Source: Streptomyces tibetensis
GTDB lineage: Bacteria; Actinomycetota; Actinomycetes; Streptomycetales; Streptomycetaceae
NCBI RefSeq assembly: GCF_007655005.1
Contig: NZ_SZVW01000015.1
Location: 124,001-188,000 of the forward strand
DNA length: 64,000 nucleotides
Reading direction: 5' to 3'
A program made the position numbers and the translations under genes. The notes under the pieces are model-generated. The model saw nothing but the letters and a program-made list of their open reading frames with translations, was not told the origin of the DNA and ran no database searches. Position 1 is the first letter of the stretch. Each line of letters begins with the position of its first letter. Of this stretch, positions 49,796-58,180 are shown in pieces.

Positions 49796-50773
49796 TCAGG
49801 GCCCCGTGGTCACCGTCCGTTCCGCCGAGAGACCTCCCCAGGTGCCGTCCGGCAGCATCGCCCTGATGCGGACCCGGTGAGTGGCACCGGCTCTCCGTCC
49901 CACGTAGAAGCTGTACGTGGCCCGGTCACGCGGGGCCCTGCCGCCGAACACGAGGGACGTGGCGGGCCGGCCGTCCAGCTGGATCCGGTACTCGGTGACC
50001 TCACCGTCCACGCGGGGCGGCACCCAGCTCAGGTCCAGGTGGTACGCCCCGTCCGCCCGGTGGCTCGTCGCCCGGAAGCCGGTGGGGGCGGTGGCCCGGC
50101 CGTCGTCGGTGCCCGGGGTGGTGAGGCGGACGGTGCGGGTGGCGGCGGAGACGTTCCCGGCCGCGTCCCGGGCCCGGACGGTGAAGGCGTAGCGCGTGCC
50201 CGGCCGCAGCCCCGTGAGCACGGTGGCCGTCCGGCCTGCGCCCACACTGTGGATCTTCGTGCCTCCCTGGTGGATGTCGTACGACACCACACCCCGGTCG
50301 TCCGTCGAGGCGGACCAGGACAGCTGGACCGCCCGGCTTCCCACCGCCCGGCCGCGGGGCGCCGACGGGCGGGTCGGCGCGGAGCGGTCGTCCGCCACGG
50401 CCGCGGGCGTCTTCACCCGCACCCGGCGGCCGGGCGGCCCGAGCCGCCCGTCTGCGCCCCGCGCCCGCACGGAGAAGACGTACAGCGTGGAGGGCCGGAG
50501 CCTGGTGACATCCACCATGTGCTGCGAACCCGGCACTTCCTTGACCTTCGTGGTGCCGCGATACACCTCGTAGCCATCGGCCCGGTCGGTCGTGTTCCAC
50601 ATGACGTGCACGCTCGTCGCGCTGCCCGACGCGGCGGTGACACCCGCCGGCGCACCGGGCACGCCGCCGTCCCCCTCCTCCGCCCCGGCCGGGCCGCAGG
50701 AGGCGACCAGCGCGAGGGTTCCGCAGAGCGCCAGGCTGCGGAGGAGGAATGAGGGAGCGGAAGGTCCTCGCAC
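49796..50773 (-). CDS. Fibronectin type III lipoprotein
   Basis: 325 residues. The signal peptide ends in the lipobox LVASC, so it should be lipid-anchored. Three fibronectin III domains follow (about 45-130, 140-230, 240-325): PAGVTAASGSATSVHVMWNT, GRAVGSRAVQLSWSASTDD and FRATSHRADGAYHLDLSWVP. No catalytic domain accompanies them, unlike the FnIII linkers of chitinases. GGAGG lies eight bases before GTG 50773; the open frame to 50974 does not yield a signal peptide. It may bind polysaccharide or cell wall. Confidence 0.8.
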   Translation of the reverse strand: MRGPSAPSFLLRSLALCGTLALVASCGPAGAEEGDGGVPGAPAGVTAASGSATSVHVMWNTTDRADGYEVYRGTTKVKEVPGSQHMVDVTRLRPSTLYVFSVRARGADGRLGPPGRRVRVKTPAAVADDRSAPTRPSAPRGRAVGSRAVQLSWSASTDDRGVVSYDIHQGGTKIHSVGAGRTATVLTGLRPGTRYAFTVRARDAAGNVSAATRTVRLTTPGTDDGRATAPTGFRATSHRADGAYHLDLSWVPPRVDGEVTEYRIQLDGRPATSLVFGGRAPRDRATYSFYVGRRAGATHRVRIRAMLPDGTWGGLSAERTVTTGP

Positions 50774-51174
50774 GACACTGCCTCCGTGGGGTGGTCGGCC
50801 GGCCGGTGCACCGTAATGGTCCGGACCAATATGACGCCCCTGCGGGACCGCATCAAGAGGGCGTCCGGTCGAACGGGGACGGTCCGGCCGGGAGGGGCGC
50901 ACGCCGGGCCCTGCGTGACCACCCGGGAGCCTTACGTATGCTGAAGGCCTCACGGTCGAACTCCGGTTCAGCAACGAGGAGTTCGGCTCTGTCGCGCGGA
51001 CCGCTGTCGCCGCAGAACCCGTGCCGGCCCGGGCGGGCCGGGCAGCCGGAGTCTTACACGGACTCAGGCTCCCGGTCCCTGTCGGGGGTTGGGGACGTGC
51101 GCCGTCCGGCCCCTTAGCGGTGGCCGGGTGATCGTCCCGGGAACAGATTGGGCTGAGTGCCCGTCAGGTTCCCG
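50774..51174. other. Gene-free stretch with two hairpin-forming repeats
   Basis: No gene is seen between the lipoprotein and the chitosanase. It holds CGAACTCC (50957-50964) with GGAGTTCG (50978-50985), and a stronger hairpin whose arms AGCC-GAGTC (51044-51053) and GACTC-GGCT (51061-51070) close a 7-base loop. CGGGAAC (51138-51144) and GTTCCCG (51168-51174) abut the chitosanase ATG. Confidence 0.5.
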
Positions 51175-51891
51175 ATGAGAGGCTCCCGTATCGTGCGTGT
51201 CCAGTCGCTCACCCTGGCCGCGGCCAGCGCCGCCCTGCTCGCCCCGACGACACCCCCCGCCGCCCACCCCCAGCCCACGGTATGGCGCGAGAGCACCGTG
51301 AGCGCCGCCGACCTGCTCGCCGGGGTGAGCGACTGCACTCCCGTCTCCCGGGGCCGCTACCGCAGGGACTACGGCTCGCCCGCGAACATCCCCGTCTGTG
51401 GCACCCGCGACGTCGTGTTCTGGAAGGCCGACATGGACATCGACTGCGACGGCCGGCCCGGCCCCCGCTGCAACGTCCGCACCGACCCGTACTTCGCCGC
51501 GAGCACGGCCTACCCCCAGTCGGACGGCCGCCCGTTGAGCGCCGAACGTCTGCCCTTCATCGTCGTACCCGCGCCGAGCCGCCGCTGGGACTACCGGGAC
51601 CACGGCATCGGCGGCGGTTCGGTGGTGGCCGTCGTGTACCGCGACCGCGTGCGGTACGCGGTCGTCGGCGACGCGGGCCCGCAGGGCATCATCGGAGAGG
51701 CGTCCTACGCGACCGCCAGGGCCCTCGGTATCCGCGCCGATCCACACGGCGGCGGCGCAGCCTCCGGCGTCACCTACATCGTCTTCAAGAACACCAAGGT
51801 GTCGCCCATCGAGGACCACGCCGCCGCCGTGACGGAGGGAGAGCGGGCGGCGAAGCGATTCGCCACCGGAAGCCGGGCGGACGGGCGCTGA
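51175..51891 (+). CDS. Secreted chitosanase-type glycoside hydrolase, family 75
   Basis: 238 residues. Signal peptide MRGSRIVRVQSLTLAAASAALLAP, then the GH75 catalytic domain: NIPVCGTRDVVFWKADMDIDCDG with the conserved aspartates, CNVRTDPYF and PLSAERLPFIVVP. GH75 enzymes cleave chitosan and are commonest in fungi and streptomycetes. ATG 51175 suits the signal peptide; GTG 51157 is alternative. An inverted repeat ends at base 51174, so the ribosome site may be in a hairpin. No dre site is seen. Confidence 0.86.
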   Translation: MRGSRIVRVQSLTLAAASAALLAPTTPPAAHPQPTVWRESTVSAADLLAGVSDCTPVSRGRYRRDYGSPANIPVCGTRDVVFWKADMDIDCDGRPGPRCNVRTDPYFAASTAYPQSDGRPLSAERLPFIVVPAPSRRWDYRDHGIGGGSVVAVVYRDRVRYAVVGDAGPQGIIGEASYATARALGIRADPHGGGAASGVTYIVFKNTKVSPIEDHAAAVTEGERAAKRFATGSRADGR

Positions 51892-51967
51892 GCGGCTGAC
51901 GGCACCTCACCGGCACGCCTGCGACCGGGCACACCGCCGCTTCGGCATGCCCGGCCGCAGGCGGCGC

Positions 51968-52378
51968 TCACACCTTCCGGTAGGTGTACGCCTCCGTGGC
52001 AGCCGCCTCCACCGCCGCCAGGTCCGCCCCGGTGGACGCCGTGACGACCGCGGCCACGGCTCCCTCCACGAAGGGGGCGTCCACCAGGCGGGTCCGCTCG
52101 GGGAGTTCGTCACCCTCCGCCAGCAGCGCCTTCACCGTGAGCACCGCGCTGCCCAGGTCGGTCAGGACGGCCACTCCGGCACCGCGATCGACGGACGCGG
52201 CCGCCGCGGCGATCAGTTCGGAGCTGGTGCCGAGCCCGCCGCCCTCGGTACCGCCCGCCGGAGCGACCGGTACCGCCGGGCCGCCGCCCGCGAGCCCCTT
52301 CGCCAGCTCGGCGACCGACGCGGCCACCTCCGCGCTGTGCGACACCAGCACGATTCCCACCAGCTGCTCGTCACTCAC
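51968..52378 (-). CDS. dhaM: Dihydroxyacetone kinase phosphotransfer subunit (PTS EIIA-like)
   Basis: 136 residues with only the EIIA-mannose-type domain. The phospho-accepting His14 is in LVSHSAEVA; GTEGGGLGTSSELI and VAVLTDLGSAVLTVKALL are the other conserved parts. It takes phosphate from PTS HPr and passes it to the ADP bound to DhaL. E. coli DhaM also carries HPr and EI domains, which are absent here, so chromosomal HPr must serve. The GTG start overlaps the dhaL stop by 8 bases. Confidence 0.92.
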   Translation of the reverse strand: MSDEQLVGIVLVSHSAEVAASVAELAKGLAGGGPAVPVAPAGGTEGGGLGTSSELIAAAAASVDRGAGVAVLTDLGSAVLTVKALLAEGDELPERTRLVDAPFVEGAVAAVVTASTGADLAAVEAAATEAYTYRKV

Positions 52379-52970
52379 CGGCGGCCTCCGCGAGTCCGGC
52401 GATCAGCAACGCCGACGACGTGGCGCCCGGGTCCTGGTGGCCGATGCTGCGCTCGCCCACATAGCTCGCCCGGCCCTTGCGCGCCTGCAGGGGCGTCGTC
52501 GCCACCGCGCCCTCCTCCGCCGCGGTCCGGGCCGCGGCGAACGAGTCGCCGAGCGCGTCCACCGCGGGCACCAGGGCGTCGATCATGGTCTTGTCGCCCG
52601 GGGCGGCGCCGCCGAGCGTCATGACCGCGTCCACCCCTGCCCGCAACGCCTCGGCCAGCTGCTCCGCGCTGACCTCCTCGGCATCGCCCAGCGCCTTGCC
52701 GGTACGGCGCAGCAGCGTCCCGTACAGCGGCCCCGACGCGCCGCCGACCGTCGAGATCAGCCGGCGTCCGGCCAGGGTCAGGACCCCTCCGGGCGTGCCG
52801 GGGGCCTCCTCCTCCAGCACGGTCACGACGGCTGTGAACCCGCGCTGGAGGTTGCTGCCGTGGTCGGCGTCCCCGATGGGGGAGTCGAGGGCGGTGAGCC
52901 GTTCCGCCTCGCGGTCGACGGACGCGGCGGTCGCCGTCATCCAACGGCGGAAGAAATCGGCGTCGAGCAC
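52371..52970 (-). CDS. dhaL: Dihydroxyacetone kinase ADP-binding subunit
   Basis: 199 residues. DSPIGDADHGSNLQRGF holds the aspartates that coordinate the Mg-ADP, and GGASGPLYGTLL and GATSSALLI follow. DhaL keeps ADP as a permanent cofactor that is rephosphorylated by DhaM. The GTG start 52970 is six bases after AAGGAG. It lies between dhaK and dhaM in the standard order. Confidence 0.93.
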   Translation of the reverse strand: MLDADFFRRWMTATAASVDREAERLTALDSPIGDADHGSNLQRGFTAVVTVLEEEAPGTPGGVLTLAGRRLISTVGGASGPLYGTLLRRTGKALGDAEEVSAEQLAEALRAGVDAVMTLGGAAPGDKTMIDALVPAVDALGDSFAAARTAAEEGAVATTPLQARKGRASYVGERSIGHQDPGATSSALLIAGLAEAAGE

Positions 52971-53019
52971 TGGATCTCCTTGCCTGGTAGGTACGTGGTG
53001 ATCCTCTACCCTCTGTGAG

Positions 53020-54012
53020 TCACACGCCCCAGCGCAGGCCCGGGGTCTTGACCGGCGCGTCGTACAGCCGCAGCAGCTCCTCGTCGACCTGGCACAGGGT
53101 GAGCGAGGCGCCCGCCATGTCCAGGGAGGTGACGTAGTTGCCCACGAGGACGCGGGCCACGGGGACGCCACGCTGGGCGAGCACCCGGTGCACCTCGGCG
53201 TTGAAGCCGTACAGCTCCAGCAGCGGTGTCGCGCCCATGCCGTTGACCAGGACCAGCACCGGGTTGCGCGGCTGGAGGTCCTCCACCACCGCCTCGACGG
53301 CGGCCTCGGCGATCTCGCCGGAGGTCATCATGGCGCGCCGCTCCCGGCCGGGTTCGCCGTGGATACCGATGCCCAACTCGAGCTCACCGGGCGGCAGATC
53401 GAAGGTGGGGCTGCCCTTCGCCGGGGTGCTGCAGGCGCTCAGTGCGATCCCGAAGCTGCGGGAGCTCTCGTTCACCTGCCGCGCGATGGCCTGGACCCGC
53501 TCCAGGGGCATCCCCTCGGCTGCGGCGGCGCCCGCGATCTTCTCCACGAACAGGGTCGCGCCCGTACCGCGACGGCCCGCCGTGTACAGACTGTCGGTCA
53601 CCGCCACGTCATCGTTGACCAGCACTTTCGCCACCTGGATGCCCTCGTCCTCGGCCATCTCGGCGGCCATGTCGAAGTTGAGCACGTCCCCGGTGTAGTT
53701 CTTCACGATGAACAGCACTCCGGCCCCGCTGTCCACGGCGGCGGCCGCGCGCAGCATCTGGTCGGGCACGGGGGAGGTGAAGACCTCGCCCGGACAGGCC
53801 GCCGACAGCATGCCGGGGCCCACGAAGCCGCCGTGCAGTGGCTCGTGCCCCGAGCCCCCGCCCGAGACCAGCCCCACCTGCCCCGCGACGGGAGCGTCCC
53901 GCCGCACGATCACCCGGTTCTCCACGTCCACGGCCAGCTCCGGGTGGGCAGCCGCCAGACCACGCAGCGCATCCGCGACCACGCTTTCCGGGACGTTGAT
54001 CAACATCTTCAT
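53020..54012 (-). CDS. dhaK: Dihydroxyacetone kinase substrate-binding subunit
   Basis: 330 residues. His218 in IGIHGEPGRERR forms the covalent hemiaminal with dihydroxyacetone, and GLVSGGGSGHEPLHGGFVG builds the N-terminal domain. DhaK-DhaL-DhaM makes dihydroxyacetone phosphate at the expense of PEP, feeding glycerol or DHA into glycolysis. AGGAGG is six bases before ATG 54012, between arms GGGTAC (54013-54018) and GTACCC (54040-54045) that could fold it. It is the first gene of the operon. Confidence 0.94.
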   Translation of the reverse strand: MKMLINVPESVVADALRGLAAAHPELAVDVENRVIVRRDAPVAGQVGLVSGGGSGHEPLHGGFVGPGMLSAACPGEVFTSPVPDQMLRAAAAVDSGAGVLFIVKNYTGDVLNFDMAAEMAEDEGIQVAKVLVNDDVAVTDSLYTAGRRGTGATLFVEKIAGAAAAEGMPLERVQAIARQVNESSRSFGIALSACSTPAKGSPTFDLPPGELELGIGIHGEPGRERRAMMTSGEIAEAAVEAVVEDLQPRNPVLVLVNGMGATPLLELYGFNAEVHRVLAQRGVPVARVLVGNYVTSLDMAGASLTLCQVDEELLRLYDAPVKTPGLRWGV

Positions 54013-54044
54013 GGGTACCTCCTGGTGAGACTGGTAGATGTACC

Positions 54045-54070
54045 CCTGACCTCCATTTTTGCAGGTCAGG
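54045..54070. promoter_or_regulatory. 8-bp inverted repeat upstream of dhaK
   Basis: CCTGACCT (54045-54052) and AGGTCAGG (54063-54070) flank CCATTTTTGC, an A/T-rich spacer in a GC-rich region about 33 bp before dhaK. It is a likely operator for the dha operon. Confidence 0.55.
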
Positions 54071-54095
54071 ATGAGTCAGGCCAGTTTTGGATCTT

Positions 54096-54130
54096 GGCGG
54101 TTCACGGCGGTCCGGGGCGGGCTGTGGCGG
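54096..54130. repeat. Four GGCGG boxes at exact 10-bp spacing
   Basis: GGCGG ends at 54100, 54110, 54120 and 54130. The flanks differ between units, so this is not a simple sequence repeat. The spacing places every box on the same face of the DNA helix, about 90-120 bp upstream of dhaK. No gene is predicted here. Confidence 0.7.
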
Positions 54131-54299
54131 TACTGATGCTGACGTGCTGCTGACTTCGGGTGACGGTCCATCAGTTCACTGCTGTGGTCAGTGGCGGTCG
54201 GCCGGAGCGCTGCTGCCGGAAAGTATCAACCGTGCGGCGGCGAACGTCACGGGCGCCGTGCTCTTGGGCGTGCCCCGCTGCTCAGGATCGGCCTGCTGT

Positions 54300-54790
54300 T
54301 CAGCCGCCGATCGGCTTCCCCACGTTGCCCCTGAACGGGCCGATGATGTTGCCCCCTGGGGGCGTAGCTGCACACGATGAACGTCTGGTGCGATTCCCCG
54401 CCTTCCCGGTGGCCCGAGGCGCGGCCGCCGCCGAGCGCGTCGGTGTCCTTCCACACGACCTGGGTGAAGGACGCGGTGTCGGGCGAGTAGCCGGGCCGGT
54501 CCCAGTCGTAGCTGCCCGTCCAACCGGCCTCGTAGCACACCGCCTCCGCGCACGAGGCCGGTCCGTTCTCGCAGGTGGCGAACCAGTAGCGGTTCTCGTC
54601 GTATCCCTTCGGCCCCGGCCCGGGCGGTGTGGACAGCCCATCCAGGGTCCAGGCGGACTGAGCACACTGCATGGCCTGAGCGATGGCCGCGTCGTCTGAG
54701 GCCAGGGGCGGGGCGCCGTGCTGGCCCGATAGGAGTTGTGCGCGGCCAGGCATTCCTCGAGCCCCAGCGCCTGTGTCGGGGAGGGCACCC
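54300..54790 (-). pseudogene. CAP-superfamily (SCP/PR-1-like) gene with two frameshifts
   Basis: Reading the minus strand, ALGLEECLAAHNSYRAS is in one frame. The frame then changes to HGAPPLASDDAAIAQAMQCAQ...GYDENRYWFATCENGPASCAEAVCYEAGWTGSYDW and FTQVVWKDTDALGGGRA...TFIVCSYAPRG, and returns to the first frame for GGNIIGPFRGNVGKPIGG. Together they give one CAP domain in order. Two indels (near 54735 and 54352) and no signal peptide mark it as inactive. The usual LGCGRA has become LGGGRA. Confidence 0.78.
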
Positions 54791-54996
54791 GGAGGGCAGC
54801 GCTCCTCGTGTCGACCGGCCAGGCCGGGCACCGGGGAGGTGATGACTGATCCCCGGGGTCCGTGGTGTGAAGGCCGCGGCCAAGAAGACGTCCGGGCGCC
54901 GGCCGCTTCCATGGGGCCTGTCACCCTGGCCGAGCGCGCGCAGCCGGCGGCTGGGACACGCCTCTACCGAGTTGACCGACGTACACTCCGTCCACG

Positions 54997-55263
54997 ATGA
55001 AGCGATGTGTTCATTTCACCGAGCAGGCGGGACGATTCCGCGACTACATCCCAGCCGACGACCGGAAGACACTGCTGCGCGTCGTCGACCAGATCGCCAA
55101 CGATCCACGAGGCCCAGACACCCACCTCGCCTACAGCGACGATGACGCAACCCGCTCGACCTGGGCCGAGGGCCTCATGGTGCACTACCTCGTGACCCCA
55201 TCCTCCGTGGTCATTGTCGAGGTCGACATGTATGACGCCGGCAGAGGCTTCAACATCGTGTGA
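54997..55263 (+). CDS. Small protein, possibly RelE/ParE-like
   Basis: 88 residues: YIPADDRKTLLRVVDQIANDP, then TWAEGLMVHYLVTPSSVVIVEVDMYD. Helices followed by two strands suggest a RelE/ParE-like fold, and the HYLV/VVIVEV strands resemble those toxins, but no antitoxin ORF adjoins and the catalytic residues cannot be judged. TACACT (54982-54987) could be a -10 giving a near-leaderless mRNA. Function is unassigned. Confidence 0.5.
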   Translation: MKRCVHFTEQAGRFRDYIPADDRKTLLRVVDQIANDPRGPDTHLAYSDDDATRSTWAEGLMVHYLVTPSSVVIVEVDMYDAGRGFNIV

Positions 55264-55627
55264 ACAGCGGTGGCCGTCACCAGGCTTTCGGGGCGAGGCA
55301 GGACCGTGATGGCGGCCTTCCTGCCGACTCCGCGAAAGATCCACTTTCGCAGCAGACCTGACTTCAGCGCGTGACGTTCGACCGGGTGACGGCCGAGCCG
55401 GTGTGCCGGTAGATCCGGAGGGCCTCGAAGTTGCGTTGCGGGCAGGCCGTGCTCGGCCTGGACGCGGGTGAGAAGGCCGACCGCCAGGTGGCGGGCTGCG
55501 CCGTTCAGAGGGCCGCAGGCCGGAACCCCGGCTGGGGCAAAGTCGGGCAGCAGGCGGGAGACGTCGAACACGGCCGGGCTCACCTATGAGTCTGAGCACC
55601 GGGGTGCGTCTCGGGATGACGGCACTC
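55264..55627. other. No convincing gene; decayed DNA
   Basis: Short open frames on the minus strand (for example HLAVGLLTRVQAEHGLPA, then RNFEALRIYRHTGSAVTR in another frame) read like broken protein sequence. I cannot assign a family and see no ribosome site. It lies between a CAP pseudogene region and a small membrane protein gene. Confidence 0.4.
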
Positions 55628-56224
55628 TCACGCCGCCCCAGGTACCTTCTCGGCCGCGGAACGGCGCCTCCAGTACGCGACGGTCAGCACGGTCAGCAGC
55701 GGCCCCCACAGGGTCAGCGGCACGTAGCAGAAGTAGAACCAGGTAGCTTCCCAGCCGCCGGCTTGGCTCGGGGAGTCGGCCGACAGGTCGCCGCCTCGGA
55801 TCGTGGTGCCCCTGATCTCGGAGACGATGAACAGGAGAGTGAACAGGAGGGTGAGGATCACGGCCCCGAAAGCAGCTGGGAGGACCGCCACCTTCCTCGG
55901 AACCCGGCGGCCGCGCAGGACCGGGATCCAGCGTGGGAACACCTCGCCCCAGCGGGCGATCAGGCCGATCGCAGTGAACGCGAAGGCTTCGGACAGGATC
56001 GACAGGAAGACGACGTACGCCCGTTCGCCGAGTCCGAGACCGCCGTCGAACGCGACCGGGAGTCGCCAGATGCTGGAAGGAAGGACAGTCAACGGAACGG
56101 CGTAGGCCACGAGTTGCATCCGCCGCGACACTCCGGCAACAGGTTCGTGGACGGTCCGCCATGTGGCGCGGAACCGTCCGAGGCGTGCGGTAGTGGGTTC
56201 TTCGGCGTGCAAGAGTGTCTGCAT
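55628..56224 (-). CDS. Predicted membrane protein of unknown function
   Basis: 198 residues with about four membrane segments: MQLVAYAVPLTVLPSSIW, AYVVFLSILSEAFAFTAIGLIA, VAVLPAAFGAVILTLLFTLLFI and WFYFCYVPLTLWGPLLTVLTVAYW. The loop GEVFPRWIPVLRGRRVPRK is basic. Similar proteins are common in streptomycetes without a known role. ATG 56224 is the first start after the promoter region; upstream of it the frame is low-complexity. Confidence 0.65.
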   Translation of the reverse strand: MQTLLHAEEPTTARLGRFRATWRTVHEPVAGVSRRMQLVAYAVPLTVLPSSIWRLPVAFDGGLGLGERAYVVFLSILSEAFAFTAIGLIARWGEVFPRWIPVLRGRRVPRKVAVLPAAFGAVILTLLFTLLFIVSEIRGTTIRGGDLSADSPSQAGGWEATWFYFCYVPLTLWGPLLTVLTVAYWRRRSAAEKVPGAA

Positions 56225-56615
56225 GTGCGGTCCTCGATTTCGGTGGACTGCTGTTCGACCTGATCCGTGATGAAGATCCCAGTCAGGGGGACTCCGAGGA
56301 TCGCTCTGGGGGCTGAACTCGGCTCCGCCTGACGGCCGACGGAGCGGTGCGACCGGAGGGTGACGGCAGGGGCCCGGGCGCATTTGCAAGCGCCGGGAGC
56401 GCAAACTGGCTGCCCATGCGGTGTTTCACCTGGCCACCAACAGCTGGCCGTTGAGGCGGGTGGTGGCAGAAGTCGGCCGGTCTTGGCGGGCTCCTCGGCT
56501 CGGGCTCGGGGGGTGCCCCGGCAAGAGACTCAGCATTCGTGAACAAAGCCACGGAACAGACGTGAACCGACGAACCGCCCTCCTAGGGCCTCTTACGAGG
56601 TCTGTGGTCGGCGCT
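56225..56615. other. Gene-free stretch
   Basis: No ORF with a credible start or protein-like sequence is seen. TTTGC (56383-56387) and GCAAA (56401-56405) form a small dyad. It separates two minus-strand membrane-protein genes. Confidence 0.5.
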
Positions 56616-57614
56616 TCAGTGCGCGAATACCGCCGTCGCCACCGGCACTGCCAGGAGCAAGCTGAGTCCGACCAGGGGGAAACGGTCCAGCCACAGGATG
56701 GCGGCGAATTCGCGCAGTGTCGCGGCCAGCCAGTAGGCGGGGGAGGTCGGCGCGCCCACGACGTGCACGGACACGCCGACGCGGCGGGCCAGCAGGGCCG
56801 TGCGGTAGACGTGGAAGCCGCTGGTGACCACCGTGGCACGGTAGCCCGGAGTAACGCCCTCCACGAGGGCCGCGCTGAAGCGAAGGTTCTGCCCGGTGTT
56901 GACGGAGCGGTCCTCCCGCACGATCCGGTCGTCGGGCACTCCGCGTCCGCGCAGATAGTCGGCCATCGCGTCCGCCTCGGAGCGGACCTCGTCGTCGCCC
57001 TGGCCGCCCGAGACGACGAACACCACACGAGGCGCGTCCGGTACGCGGGCGGCGTCGATCGCGAGAGCGCGCTCCAGCCTGCGGGTCAGCAGCGGGCCGG
57101 GCCGGTCGTCGTTGAGCCCGGCGCCCAGGACGACGACATGGGTGGTGTCCGGCAGGGGGGTGCTACGGCCCCGGACGAACACGTAGCCGGCGAAGACGAG
57201 GAAAAGCAGGGTGAGGTATCCCGCGGCCGCGTTCACCGCGACCACGAGGGCACCGAACGCCTCGCCGCCGACCGCGTAGAAGACCGCGTCGAGGCCGAGC
57301 ACCGCCAGCACCGCGCAGCCGGCGGCCCCGGTCGCGAGCAGGGCTGCCTGCGGTCCGTAGCGCCGGACCAGGAGGACGCCGTCGGCCAGCAGCAGCAGGC
57401 CCAGCGCGAGCGCCAGGAGCAGGGCGGCGACGGCGAGGACGGTGGCGATGGTCGGGTGGGCTGCCGCACTGCGACCGGCTACGCCGAGTCCGGCGGAGGT
57501 CACCGCGAGGCAGAACAGGACGGCGGTGGAGAACCGGTGCGGTGCCAGCAGGGCGTTGACGACGCCGCCCGCGGCGAACACGACCGCGACAAGGTACTCC
57601 GGGTGCTCCGGCAT
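56616..57614 (-). CDS. YdcF-family (DUF218) membrane protein
   Basis: 332 residues. About five N-terminal helices (to residue 150) precede a DUF218 domain: THVVVLGAGLNDDRPGPLLTRRLERALAI, FVVSGGQGDDEVRSEADAMADYL, DRSVNTGQNLRFS and TVVTSGFHVYRTALLAR. DUF218 proteins include SanA and YdcF, linked to envelope integrity; the domain binds nucleotides in YdcF. A last helix (FPLVGLSLLLAVPVATAVF) closes the protein. ATG 57614 is chosen over GTG 57623. Confidence 0.86.
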   Translation of the reverse strand: MPEHPEYLVAVVFAAGGVVNALLAPHRFSTAVLFCLAVTSAGLGVAGRSAAAHPTIATVLAVAALLLALALGLLLLADGVLLVRRYGPQAALLATGAAGCAVLAVLGLDAVFYAVGGEAFGALVVAVNAAAGYLTLLFLVFAGYVFVRGRSTPLPDTTHVVVLGAGLNDDRPGPLLTRRLERALAIDAARVPDAPRVVFVVSGGQGDDEVRSEADAMADYLRGRGVPDDRIVREDRSVNTGQNLRFSAALVEGVTPGYRATVVTSGFHVYRTALLARRVGVSVHVVGAPTSPAYWLAATLREFAAILWLDRFPLVGLSLLLAVPVATAVFAH

Positions 57615-57623
57615 GTGCCGCAC

Positions 57624-58180
57624 CGCTCCGCTCTCCCGCCCGGCCGCTGCCCGTACCCGCCCGCCTCTCGCTTCCCGCGGGTCCCCGGACCCGATACGGA
57701 CGGCTGCCGGCCATCCTCCCAGACCTGCTGGGGTGCGCCGAACGCGGGATGGGGTTCATCCCCGTGAGCGCCCGGGAGCTTGTTTCCGATGCACCGGATG
57801 GATGACCGTCGTCACGACCCGGTCAGTGGTGCACGGGTTTCAGTGGCTGCGGAAGCCTCAGCCATGACGAGGAGAGGAAGAACGAAGCCTGGGGCGAACT
57901 CGTCGGTTACGCCGGAGTGGGCCTCGGCACCCTCGGCATGTCCTCTTCGTCGGCCAGGGGATCACCACGCGCCGAAGAAGCCGATGACGCCTCCGTCAGA
58001 CATGCGCGGATGTCTGGCAGACCTGGCGGCCGGCCACGTCAACGCCCGGGCCGTCGGCCAGCACCACGGGAGCCTTGATCCGCTTTCCCACTGGTTCCCG
58101 ATCGGCTGAGGCCACGCGCTGCTTTCAGTACGGGTGGGTGGGAAGGTGAGTGACGTGGATGACGCCTGCCCGACGCCATT
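57624..58180. other. No intact gene; possible fragments
   Basis: A stretch near 57863-57985 on the plus strand reads ERKNEAWGELVGYAGVG, then LGTLGM and, after a frame change, FVGQGITTRRR, like the end of a broken membrane protein. No intact ORF with a ribosome site is visible. It lies between two minus-strand membrane-protein genes. Confidence 0.35.

Noticed and set aside
51044..51070. A cyclic-di-AMP (ydaO) riboswitch before the chitosanase
   Set aside because: Only a simple hairpin is seen; the conserved junction sequences of that riboswitch are not present.
54071..54300. Attachment site of an integrated element
   Set aside because: The repetitive look near the edge of the decayed region suggested it, but no tRNA, integrase or second copy of any core sequence is visible.
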